Assembly (NCBI GenBank): GCA_964389475.1
Contig: CAYMFD010000061.1
Span: 1 to 21,338 of the forward strand
Length of the DNA: 21,338 nt
Source: CAYMFD01 sp964389475
GTDB taxonomy: Bacteria > Bacteroidota > Bacteroidia > Chitinophagales > Saprospiraceae
Reading direction: 5' to 3'
Positions within the stretch are counted from its first letter, which is position 1, and each line of letters starts with the position of its first letter. The position numbers and the translations under genes were made by a program. The notes beneath the pieces were generated by a model. It was given only the letters and a program-made list of their open reading frames with translations, ran no database searches and was not told the origin of the DNA. Below, piece by piece: positions 14,601 through 21,338 of this stretch.

Positions 14601-14725
14601 AATCAAGGTGCATAAGATTCGGGTTGCAGAAATGTGACTGCAACTTTTGCCTCGAGGTGTAATTTTGCCTCATGCTAATAGCTCAAGAAGATTTATTGAG
14701 GCATCCTGCATTTTGAAATGCACCG

Positions 14726-15721
14726 TTACCTGCCTATATCCGCCAGCGCATCGCTGGCCGCTTGAAGGTCGGGCTGTAGGCTCAGGGCATTCTCTAGGGC
14801 ACCCTTGGCAGCGGTGGGCTGGCCGAGCATATCGTAGAGGAGGCCTTGATAGTAGTGGCTGGTAGCATCGGTTGGGTCCACCTTAGCGGCAATCTTAAAC
14901 TGATCTAGCGCTAGGTCTAGACTGTCGATCTCCGTGTAGAGGACGCCGAGGTTTTTGAAGGCTGGCGTATACTGCGGATCGCGGATGATGATACGCTTGT
15001 ACAGTGCTATGGCGCCGGGTATGTCTCCATTGTTTTGGATGTAAAAGGCCAGGTTGTGTAAAGGTCCACTCTTGTCGCCAGAGGCTCTAGCTGCATTCTC
15101 ATAGTAGGTCTTAGCGAGAGGGTCTTCATTCTGCTCTGCTATATTGCCGAGCATACTCCAGGCTTCGTAGAGGTCAGGGTCTCGGTTGACAGCTTCCTTG
15201 AGGACATTGCCAGCCCGCTCCATCTGCCCTGTCTCAAATAAGATCATGCCTAGCATCAAGAAGGTCTCGGGATCTTCCTTGCCGAGGTAAAAGATATGAT
15301 TGATCGTACCGAGGGCCTTTTCGTGCTGCTTTAAAATAAACTGTAGCTCCGTTAGCTTGAGCAGGGTCGGTAGGCGATCGTTAAATAGCCTGCTGGCTGT
15401 ATCCATAGTTTTCAGTGCATCCCGAGAGTTGAGGTCGTCGAGGTAGGCATCGCTCAGTAGGTGATAGTACTGCGGCATGAGGGAGTCGATGGCAATGGCT
15501 GCTGTCAGATCTTTGATTGTCTGGTCATAGTCATCCTGGGCATACATCTGCTTGGCTCGTTCGTACAGCAGCTTACTATTATCCGCATCTCTTGCTATCT
15601 GCGCCGTCAGATTATCGATCACAGGATCGCCAGTCGCTGGCATATCTAGGGGCTGATCACCCTTACAGCTGAGCAGGAGGCAGCAGGTGAGGAGGTAAGC
15701 AAGCAGGATGTGGGTTTTCAT
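14726..15721 (-). CDS. TPR-repeat lipoprotein
   Basis: The protein has 331 residues and a lipoprotein signal peptide (LLLSC, Cys19). From about residue 33 to the end it is a series of 34-residue tetratricopeptide repeats, visible as helical pairs with spaced small and aromatic residues (for example DLYEAWSMLGNIAEQNED and PAFKNLGVLYTEIDSLDLAL, then TDATSHYYQGLLYDMLGQP). TPR proteins are protein-interaction scaffolds; in this lineage exported ones often serve envelope assembly, but no partner can be named here. It is not linked closely to other genes. A TACATTTG -7 element lies upstream, and a small inverted repeat (TGCATTT/AAATGCA) lies just after the stop. Confidence 0.87.
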   Translation of the reverse strand: MKTHILLAYLLTCCLLLSCKGDQPLDMPATGDPVIDNLTAQIARDADNSKLLYERAKQMYAQDDYDQTIKDLTAAIAIDSLMPQYYHLLSDAYLDDLNSRDALKTMDTASRLFNDRLPTLLKLTELQFILKQHEKALGTINHIFYLGKEDPETFLMLGMILFETGQMERAGNVLKEAVNRDPDLYEAWSMLGNIAEQNEDPLAKTYYENAARASGDKSGPLHNLAFYIQNNGDIPGAIALYKRIIIRDPQYTPAFKNLGVLYTEIDSLDLALDQFKIAAKVDPTDATSHYYQGLLYDMLGQPTAAKGALENALSLQPDLQAASDALADIGR

Positions 15722-15745
15722 ACAATCGTTTTTCTCTAGCTAGTG

Positions 15746-15753
15746 CAAATGTA
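15746..15753 (-). promoter_or_regulatory. -7 element upstream of the TPR lipoprotein gene
   Basis: Minus-strand TACATTTG is an exact TAnnTTTG match, 25 nt before the start codon. No TTG is found at the expected -33 distance. Confidence 0.45.
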
Positions 15754-15816
15754 TCTCCTTATCTAGATATGGATGTCCTCCGAGGCGACTAAGAGGTGAT
15801 TAGACTTTCATTATTT

Positions 15817-16602
15817 CTACACCGAAATAACTCCCTCCAAATACGTAAACGCATGACCTAGCAGAGCGACCGTATCACCCTTATAGACACAGTCTACCTT
15901 ACCGCCTCTCGCGGATAGCTGCCTACTTGTAAATACATTGGTATTGAGGATGGACGTCCAGAGCGGTATGAGTGCCGTGTGAGCAGAGCCGGTCACTGGA
16001 TCTTCGTCGACACCTAGGGCAGGATAAAAGCATCTGCAGGCGATTGCCGTCTTACCATCCCTACAGGTAACGATGAGGCCTCGGCTATCGAGGTCGGCTA
16101 TGGCACTGAGATCTGGGGTGATACTGGTCAGTTCTTCGATAGAGCCTACGACGGCGATGTAGTCGTCGATGCCTCTATACAGCTGGGTTACTTTACAGGC
16201 GATCGCGGCCTCGAGGGTAGGTAAGGTATCCACTGGTAATGGGTGGTCAGCAGGGAGTGTGATGACGATCTTGCCATCATGCATATCGGCTGCTAGTATT
16301 CCTGCCTTGGTATGAAAGTGTAGGGTGGGAGAGACGTCGAGTGGGTGGTGACTGACGACATGCGCCGTGGCCAAGGTAGCATGACCACATAGCCGCACTT
16401 CGGCCTTTGGCGTAAACCAACGTAGGTCATATTGGCCATCATCACGACGTACTACGAATGCGGTCTCGCTGAGGTTATTCTCCTCGGCAATGGCCTGCAT
16501 AATCCCTACGGATAGAAAGTGGGGTAGTACGACAACGGCCGCAGGATTACCCGTAAACGGTCGTTCTGCGAAGGCATCGACCTGGTATATCTTGTAGGTC
16601 AT
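15817..16602 (-). CDS. PhzF-family isomerase/epimerase-like protein
   Basis: This 261-residue protein has the diaminopimelate-epimerase-like fold of the PhzF/YddE family. The start VDAFAERPFTGNPAAVV, the catalytic Glu46 in NLSETAF, the RLCGHATLA block and DEDPVTGSAH (phosphate/substrate loop) are all typical. PhzF itself isomerises a phenazine precursor, but most family members have unknown substrates and no phenazine genes are visible here. The ATG overlaps the stop of the preceding amidohydrolase by 4 nt, so the two are translated in a coupled manner and may act in the same pathway. The length is normal for the YddE branch. Confidence 0.9.
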   Translation of the reverse strand: MTYKIYQVDAFAERPFTGNPAAVVVLPHFLSVGIMQAIAEENNLSETAFVVRRDDGQYDLRWFTPKAEVRLCGHATLATAHVVSHHPLDVSPTLHFHTKAGILAADMHDGKIVITLPADHPLPVDTLPTLEAAIACKVTQLYRGIDDYIAVVGSIEELTSITPDLSAIADLDSRGLIVTCRDGKTAIACRCFYPALGVDEDPVTGSAHTALIPLWTSILNTNVFTSRQLSARGGKVDCVYKGDTVALLGHAFTYLEGVISV

Positions 16603-17777
16603 AAGAGCTTTTTTATCCGAGTGCCAGCGATGACAGGTTGCCCATCCACAACCGGGCAGGATACGAGATTGACGCCTGGCTGCTTACCCACTGCGAATGA
16701 GCCTAGCCGATCCTCATAGCCTAGCGCCTCGGCACCATTACTAGTGGCCCATGTGATGACCTGATCGATCGAGAGATAGCTCGCATACTTGAGGATGGTC
16801 TGTACCTCCGCCCATATGTCTAGGGCCCAGTTGCTGGTGAGGCTGTCTGTCCCGATGGTCACCTTGGCATTTTCGGCGACGAATCGGCTGTAGACGGGCA
16901 GCCTGTTCTCGATGTAGAGATTAGCCCGAGGGCAGGTAGCCCAGTACACGGTGTCGCTCCACTCCTGTGCAGCCGCGATATCGGCCTGCGTCGTCATGGT
17001 ATTATGGACGAAAAGGGTCCGCTGCCTCGCGTCTAGGTGCTGCATAGCGTAGTAGATACTCGGCTGGCCGGTGATATATCGGTCCTCTACCGTATGGCCA
17101 AACTGCCCGTACCACGCCTTAAAGTCGCCGCCGCCATCGACGAAGAGTTGGTTTTCGTGACTGGTCTCTTGATTGTGAATGCTGATCGTCGACTGCGGCC
17201 CTACATGACTCGTTATATAGCGCATGAGCTCCGGTGTCACCGTATAAGGGGCATGTGGACTGAGGTTTTTTCTGTTGCTACCCTTGTCTGACTGGGCGGC
17301 AAGTACCGCCATATATTGCTCGATGGTTTCGGCTGTCTTGGACGTCTGCAAGAAATCAAACATCTCGACAAAGGTGTAGTAGCTCAGTAAACTGTCGTCC
17401 TTGGTAGCTGCCGTGTCCGCCTTGTTGGAGATATCGCCTACAGCCACGATACCATTATCATACATCTCTGCATCGCCTGCCCGTATACAGGCCTCGATCT
17501 CTGCCATGCTCGTATCTCTATACTTCACCACGTGACCGATAAAGGGTAGGAGGCCCGTACCCGTAGGCACCTTGCCTAGCATGTGGCTGAGCTCAAGGTG
17601 GCAGTGGGTATTGATGAGGCCAGGCAGCAAGATGCCTTCATACCGCTGTATATCTGCTCCACTTACATCCGCCATGGGTAGTAGCTCGACCACGGTCTGT
17701 CCGTCCATGACCAGTACGTGATCGTCGTATCTCGCTCCAGTACCATCATAGATGATGTCTGCTGATAGGTATTTCAT
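16599..17777 (-). CDS. Metal-dependent amidohydrolase (deaminase/chlorohydrolase type)
   Basis: The 392-residue product belongs to the amidohydrolase superfamily. Visible ligands are His58 and His60 in GLINTHCHLELSH, His201 in SIHNQETSHE (with Glu204), His258 in LFVHNT and Asp311 in IGTDSLTSN. SPHAPYTV (173-180) is the conserved substrate-pocket segment. The pattern is that of the cytosine deaminase/SsnA/aminofutalosine deaminase group, which hydrolyse amino groups from purine-like or related rings. An aminofutalosine deaminase role in menaquinone synthesis is possible, but no other futalosine genes are in the window. It is first in a two-gene unit with the PhzF-like gene. Confidence 0.9.
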   Translation of the reverse strand: MKYLSADIIYDGTGARYDDHVLVMDGQTVVELLPMADVSGADIQRYEGILLPGLINTHCHLELSHMLGKVPTGTGLLPFIGHVVKYRDTSMAEIEACIRAGDAEMYDNGIVAVGDISNKADTAATKDDSLLSYYTFVEMFDFLQTSKTAETIEQYMAVLAAQSDKGSNRKNLSPHAPYTVTPELMRYITSHVGPQSTISIHNQETSHENQLFVDGGGDFKAWYGQFGHTVEDRYITGQPSIYYAMQHLDARQRTLFVHNTMTTQADIAAAQEWSDTVYWATCPRANLYIENRLPVYSRFVAENAKVTIGTDSLTSNWALDIWAEVQTILKYASYLSIDQVITWATSNGAEALGYEDRLGSFAVGKQPGVNLVSCPVVDGQPVIAGTRIKKLL

Positions 17778-17887
17778 ATAGCAAAGATGGTAAAGTAATA
17801 AGTAGATGAAAGGAGCTAAGACTATTCGACAAAAGACTCCTCAAGATTAATTGCCGCTCTATTAAACTCTATGTTCCTCTAGTAATT

Positions 17888-17903
17888 GCCCCGTTCGCGG
17901 GGC
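17888..17903. repeat. Very stable hairpin with UUCG loop
   Basis: GCCCCG (17888-17893) and CGGGGC (17898-17903) pair perfectly around TTCG. It lies 110 nt upstream of the amidohydrolase start. On the plus strand a T-rich stretch (TTCTTTTTC) follows after a few bases, but no plus-strand gene precedes it closely. Confidence 0.5.
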
Positions 17904-17937
17904 GGCGACTTCTTTTTCTGCTGAAAAAGGAAGCAAA

Positions 17938-17998
17938 CCTGCCTACCATGTCAAGGCAGGCGAGCCTACCTGACAAGCCAGCTTGGCAGGCAGGAAAG
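17938..17998. repeat. CCTGCCT-type palindromic repeat
   Basis: CCTGCCT (17938-17944) pairs with AGGCAGG (17954-17960). A second related arm set (CCTACCTG ... CAGGCAGG) follows directly. Related CCTGCCTGCC and GGTAGGC segments occur at 19795-19828 and near 11141-11151, so this is a dispersed short repeat. The gap 17778-18531 otherwise shows only a small TCCCG/CGGGA hairpin (18340-18356) and no supported gene. Confidence 0.6.
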
Positions 17999-18531
17999 CT
18001 TGTCTGCAAAAGGAGATTTTACTTTCGCTTAACGCTACAGTAAACCCTGGTTTTCCGCTTGTAGAGAATGCTTTTCTGTGGTAGGTGGTTGGTAGTGCCT
18101 TGGTTCTAAGTTTGGTGTCAGCGGTAGGATGGTGCCTATGGTCACTAAGCCTGCGCCACAGTCGCACTTCTCTTAGCTTCATCCAGTATCTCTGTTTGCA
18201 GACCTATAGTACCGAGAAAGTGACTCCACAAAGAGCTAATTAAAGGTCATTGAGCAAGCGCAGCGTCGTCGAAATGCTCTTGGTATGGTGTATTTTAAAT
18301 CCGTGACTACATTATTAAGGTGATTGAGTTCCATTGAAATCCCGTTACAAGCGGGAATCATTCGTCGTTAACTTTTCACCGCTCGTCGTTGCCTACTCTA
18401 TGCTCATCGACTGTATGCCCCAATCATTTAACAGGCCTGTAACAAGATGGCGGAACTATTCGTCGACAGGGTGTAAGCGCTTAATTTACAGTCATTTACT
18501 TTTCATTTAACAATTAACTCTACAATATATC

Positions 18532-19305
18532 ATGAAGAAAATATTAGCAATTATAGCCGTTGCCTTATGTATAGGAACCACCACTACAGCACAGTCATTC
18601 GTCGAGGATAACTATGCCGATCTACTCAGTAGAGATGATGCTACCGTCGTTAACGTAAGCGGTAAATTATTTCAGATGATGTCCAAGTTCGAAGAGGCCG
18701 CAGACGAAGAAGAGGCGCAGGAGGTCCTACGTATGATGGACAATATCGATGCATTTACGCTAGTCAAGGTAGACTCGGATGCCAACTCCATGGAGCTATT
18801 TAAAAGAGGCAAGTCTCTAATCTCAGATCTAGAAGAACTCGTAAGGGTCAAAGACAAGGGTGTTAATGTCGTTATATCTGTAGATGAGACCAACGATGTC
18901 GTACATGAGATCGTCGCCCTCATCGCTATGCCGGAGGAGCAAGGTTTTGTCGCGGCTTCGCTCGAGGGTCGGATAGACCTAGATGACGTGAGCAAGATGG
19001 TCGCTAAGTTTCAGGATCAGGCGATGCCTATGCTCAACGAGAGAGCATCATCAGTAGACCTTGATGCAGTACGTGTATTCCCCAATCCTGTCCAGGGAGG
19101 TAGTGTCATGACCCTCGAGGTGGACGAGTCGCTACTAGGAGGCAGTGCCGCAGTAATGGATATGTCTGGCAAGGTGATCAATACTTACCCACTCAATGGC
19201 GTCATCACCAGTATCGAGACCAACAACCTAGCTGCTGGACAACACTTCGTAGAGGTAGTCAGCGGCGCTACAAGTTATAAGCGTAAGTTCATTGTAATAC
19301 GCTAG
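18532..19305 (+). CDS. DUF4252 domain protein with T9SS sorting domain
   Basis: The protein has 257 residues. A signal peptide (MKKILAIIAVALCIGTTTTAQS) is followed by a region, about residues 25-170, with the DUF4252 pattern: an FTLVKV strand, a long polar helix, NVVISVDETNDVVHEIVALI and a final SLEGRIDLDDVSKMV. The function of DUF4252 is unknown. In Bacteroidota it is usually found in short secreted or lipid-anchored proteins near ECF sigma factors; none is seen here. Residues about 178-257 are a canonical T9SS sorting domain (VFPNP, VMDMSGKVI, LAAGQHFVEVV, KRKFIVIR). The pairing of the two parts is uncommon to my knowledge. A strong terminator follows. No clear promoter consensus is seen; TACTTTTC at 18497-18504 is the nearest. 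Confidence 0.87.
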   Translation: MKKILAIIAVALCIGTTTTAQSFVEDNYADLLSRDDATVVNVSGKLFQMMSKFEEAADEEEAQEVLRMMDNIDAFTLVKVDSDANSMELFKRGKSLISDLEELVRVKDKGVNVVISVDETNDVVHEIVALIAMPEEQGFVAASLEGRIDLDDVSKMVAKFQDQAMPMLNERASSVDLDAVRVFPNPVQGGSVMTLEVDESLLGGSAAVMDMSGKVINTYPLNGVITSIETNNLAAGQHFVEVVSGATSYKRKFIVIR

Positions 19306-19361
19306 TAGATAAGGATTTGGGTCCTATGGATTCAGTTAATGTGTTTTTAGTTTTAAGAAAG

Positions 19362-19408
19362 CGGGAGGTCGTATCATTTGATGGATGCGACCTCTCGTTA
19401 TTTATTTA
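19362..19408 (+). terminator. Rho-independent terminator after the DUF4252 gene
   Basis: The 14-nt arms 19362-19375 (CGGGAGGTCGTATC) and 19384-19397 (GATGCGACCTCTCG) pair throughout, with two G-U wobbles, around an 8-nt loop. TTATTTATTTA follows. Confidence 0.8.
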
Positions 19409-19420
19409 TAGACGTGGTTG

Positions 19421-20000
19421 TAATTCAAAATGCAGGTTTTATCACCAAAGTGTAGGTATTGTACTTTGATTAGTTAGCTGCAAGCAATTGGGCCAGTAGC
19501 AATCAAGAACCGTCGCTCTACAGTAATAGGCAAGTGGATGGCAAAATGTGCAGCTTTTGCGGACAAAGCAATAAATAGTAGTTGCCTTCAAGGGTCAGTG
19601 GTCTTGTCTTGGAGGTAAGCGCAACTAGTGGACTAGCAAAAGTATTGCAATTTTGACTCAGTAGCGGCCGATCCTGGCATATTCGCTGCCCACCCTCGAC
19701 GCAGAGGTCTCGGTTCCTTCACTAGCAGCTCGACATTTAGTCGACCTACTTCGCTTAAGGCGATCGTTTTGTCATCTTAGAGCGACTAGCTTTCCTGCCT
19801 GCCAAGCCGGCAAGCCGGGTAGGCGGGTTTGGTTACATCTCGACTTCGCTCGATGCACCGCTTTTTCAGCAATATGATAGACCGATTTTCTCTCAGGAGA
19901 AATATCAGCAGAGCTGATAAGGGAAAGAACCGCGACAGCGGGTGGGCGAGCCTGGTCCGTCGCACCAGTGCGACAAAAGCCAAACGAGAATCGTGGTCTT
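19421..20000. repeat. Dispersed intergenic element, copy B (with nested insert)
   Basis: This is the second copy of the element at 14148-14600. It keeps the three inverted repeats: TCGAC/GTCGA within 19727-19747, TCGCT/GGCGA at 19751-19763 and GTCGCAC/GTGCGAC at 19959-19974. Compared with copy A, the second and third differ in ways that keep pairing (G-C replaced by G-U or A-U). Copy B is longer because of an insert at 19794-19860 and a diverged middle part (19870-19950). It lies between the DUF4252 gene and the coiled-coil membrane protein. Confidence 0.75.
19794..19860. repeat. Nested CCTGCCTGCC repeat inserted in copy B
   Basis: Copy A reads from CTAGCTTTTTT almost directly to CTTTTTCAGCAAT. 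Copy B has about 60 extra bases at this place. They consist of CCTGCCTGCC, GCCGGCAAGCCGG and GGTAGGCGGG, then a TCTCGACTTCGCTCGAT segment. The first part resembles the repeat at 17938-17998, which suggests that this short repeat can move or be copied. Confidence 0.55.
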
Positions 20001-20125
20001 TTATAGATTCAAGGATGATATGACAGTAATACCAATCTAGATTAGGGACATTTATACTATTACTTTCTCAGTGTCCATGAAGGTGACTATCATCAAAATG
20101 AAATGTACTCAAGACCTCCTCTCTA

Positions 20126-20155
20126 TTGCAGTCACGCCTTCATTATATATCTTTG
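20126..20155 (+). promoter_or_regulatory. Bacteroidota-type promoter of the coiled-coil membrane protein gene
   Basis: A TTG at 20126-20128 and TATCTTTG at 20148-20155 are separated by 19 nt. The second is an exact TAnnTTTG match. A start near 20162 gives a leader of about 30 nt before the ATG at 20193. Confidence 0.72.
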
Positions 20156-20192
20156 GTGTTTTGAGAAGAGCAGTGACCAGACTTTTTAATTA

Positions 20193-21215
20193 ATGAGTAC
20201 ATCTAAACGCAGATCTTTTTGGAGTCGACCTGAGGGAGTAACGGGTGCCCTTATACTAGGCGGCGTAGTAATCGGTGGAGCTGCGCTTATAGCGACCTCA
20301 TTATCTGCCATCGTAGCATTTATCGGTACTACGCTAGGCCTCATCGTGACCCTGCTCGTCCTCGGCGCCATCATATTTATGGCCCTCGATAGTAAGATGC
20401 GTGCCCTCGTCGGCTACATGTACAAGAGTGTGATGCGGTGGATTACGGGACTCTTTATCGAGATAGATCCTATCGCTATACTTAATAGTTATGTCGAGGA
20501 GCTCAAGGGCAATCTGCGTAAGATGAACCGCCAGGTAGGCCAGCTCAGGGGGCAGATGCACAAGCTCAAGGAGATCATACTCAATAATAAGATAGAGATC
20601 AAGAGCAACATCGACCTCGCCAGTAAGGCCAAGACGGCTAACCAGAAGAACCAGATGATCCTCAAAAGCCGAAAGGCGGGGAGACTGAGAGAAAGTAACG
20701 TACGGCTAGAAGACCTATATCGTAAGATGGAGGTACTCTATCGGGTGCTCAACAAGATGTACGAAAATAGTGAGATCCTCGTCGAGGATATCGAAGACCA
20801 GGTCATGGTCAAGGAGCAAGAGAGAAAGGCTATCCGTGCCAGCAACTCCGCTATGAAGTCGGCCATGAGTGTTATCAAAGGCGACGCCGATAAGCGAGCC
20901 ATTTTTGACCAAGCCCTAGAGGCGGTAGCCGACGATGTGAGTCAGAAGGTAGGCGAGATGGAGCGATTTATGGAAGTGTCCGAAAACTTCATGGCTAGTA
21001 TAGACCTCCAGAACGGTGTATTCGAGGAGCAAGGCCTCAAGATGCTAGAGAAGTGGGAAGAAGAAGGCGCCTCACTCTTGCTAGGAGAGGAAAAGGCCGA
21101 CATTCTCAGCGACCTACAGGAGGATGATGAGATACTAGAACTCGACCACCCCATCCAGGAGGCTGAGCCCGTACAGCGGAGTAGCGGTAATCAATACGAC
21201 CACTTCTTTGACTAG
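20193..21215 (+). CDS. Membrane-anchored long coiled-coil protein, possibly PspA/IM30-like
   Basis: I do not recognise a named family with certainty. The 340-residue protein starts with a short basic segment (SKRRSFWSRPEG), then two adjacent membrane segments at about 17-36 and 38-64. A long charged helical region at about 92-275 follows (for example DPIAILNSYVEELKGNLRKMNRQVGQLRGQMHKLKEII). This opening resembles the PspA/IM30 start, in which a DP-containing segment leads into a coiled coil, but PspA itself has no such transmembrane pair. An acidic tail (LQEDDEILELDHP) ends in NQYDHFFD. It could act in membrane stability or as a scaffold; that is inference. It has its own promoter and no co-directional partner within the window. 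Confidence 0.72.
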   Translation: MSTSKRRSFWSRPEGVTGALILGGVVIGGAALIATSLSAIVAFIGTTLGLIVTLLVLGAIIFMALDSKMRALVGYMYKSVMRWITGLFIEIDPIAILNSYVEELKGNLRKMNRQVGQLRGQMHKLKEIILNNKIEIKSNIDLASKAKTANQKNQMILKSRKAGRLRESNVRLEDLYRKMEVLYRVLNKMYENSEILVEDIEDQVMVKEQERKAIRASNSAMKSAMSVIKGDADKRAIFDQALEAVADDVSQKVGEMERFMEVSENFMASIDLQNGVFEEQGLKMLEKWEEEGASLLLGEEKADILSDLQEDDEILELDHPIQEAEPVQRSSGNQYDHFFD

Positions 21216-21309
21216 GCGATTGGAGGGCGATATATAAGAGTGTTGTTGATCGTCGTCTTTTTGTAATAGCTGATTTGTAATTGCAATGGTAGACTGCCTA
21301 AGTGTTTTT

Positions 21310-21328
21310 AAACGTTTAATAAACGTTT
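21310..21328. promoter_or_regulatory. Paired AAACGTTT palindromes, candidate operator
   Basis: Two identical 8-bp palindromes AAACGTTT occur at 21310-21317 and 21321-21328. Their centres are 11 bp apart, about one helical turn, so a dimeric regulator could bind both on the same DNA face. They probably belong to a gene starting beyond the window end. The rest of 21216-21309 shows nothing recognisable. Confidence 0.4.
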
Positions 21329-21338
21329 GTAATCGGCT

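Noticed and set aside
14707..14722. TGCATTTTGAAATGCA as terminator of the TPR gene
   Set aside because: The loop is only two bases and no T tract follows on the minus strand.
17943..18182. Open frame on the minus strand before the DUF4252 gene
   Set aside because: Its end lies in the CCTGCCT repeat, its composition is protein-unlike and no homology is recognisable.

Overview
This window looks like a chromosomal segment of a Bacteroidota bacterium, probably from the Saprospiria or a related lineage. The support is two proteins with type IX secretion (T9SS) C-terminal sorting domains, an S46 dipeptidyl-peptidase, a DUF4252 protein, several -7 elements matching the Bacteroidota consensus TAnnTTTG (two with a well-spaced upstream TTG), and no obvious Shine-Dalgarno sequences. 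The genus is not decidable from sequence reading alone. No tRNA, rRNA, insertion sequence, prophage or CRISPR array was seen.

Layout. Positions 1-2840 hold a small accessory cassette: a 5'-truncated, diverged copy of a DinB-like gene (minus strand), then a plus-strand two-gene unit encoding a cysteine-rich lipoprotein and a T9SS-secreted protein, closed by a strong terminator. Positions 2864-7188 are all minus strand: the intact secreted DinB-fold protein, a Doc-type Fic toxin with a small upstream partner, an S46 peptidase and an HMCES/YedK-type SRAP protein. Positions 7232-9468 are plus strand: an uncharacterised multi-pass membrane protein and a small PAP2-like membrane protein. Thioredoxin reductase (trxB, minus) follows, then a repeat-rich 0.6 kb gap and an M14 carboxypeptidase lipoprotein (plus). 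Positions 13249-17777 are minus strand: a PIN toxin with a DUF6364-like antitoxin, a TPR lipoprotein, and an overlapping amidohydrolase/PhzF pair. The end holds a DUF4252-T9SS protein and a membrane-anchored coiled-coil protein with a PspA-like feel (both plus).

Most striking locus. The cysteine-rich lipoprotein reading frame (400-1167) contains no ATG. The only nearby ATG (327) sits just after a good promoter and just before a tetranucleotide AACC tract (338-359). As sequenced it reads 11 codons and hits a stop. Removing one AACC unit, or adding two, would fuse this ATG in frame to a complete lipoprotein signal peptide. This is the architecture of a phase-variable contingency locus in the OFF state. 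The second gene overlaps the first by 25 nt, so the switch may gate both surface/secreted products.

Other points. About 450-bp intergenic elements occur twice (near 14148-14600 and 19421-20000). They share three small inverted repeats whose differences mostly preserve pairing, and one copy carries a nested short repeat. Both toxin-antitoxin-like pairs have compact expression signals: the PIN pair has a palindromic operator over its predicted promoter, and the Fic pair has a -7 element directly beside the S46 terminator. The larger non-coding gaps (9469-9827, 10773-11377, 13926-14725, 17778-18531, 19306-20192) are made mostly of hairpins and decayed repeats rather than recognisable genes.
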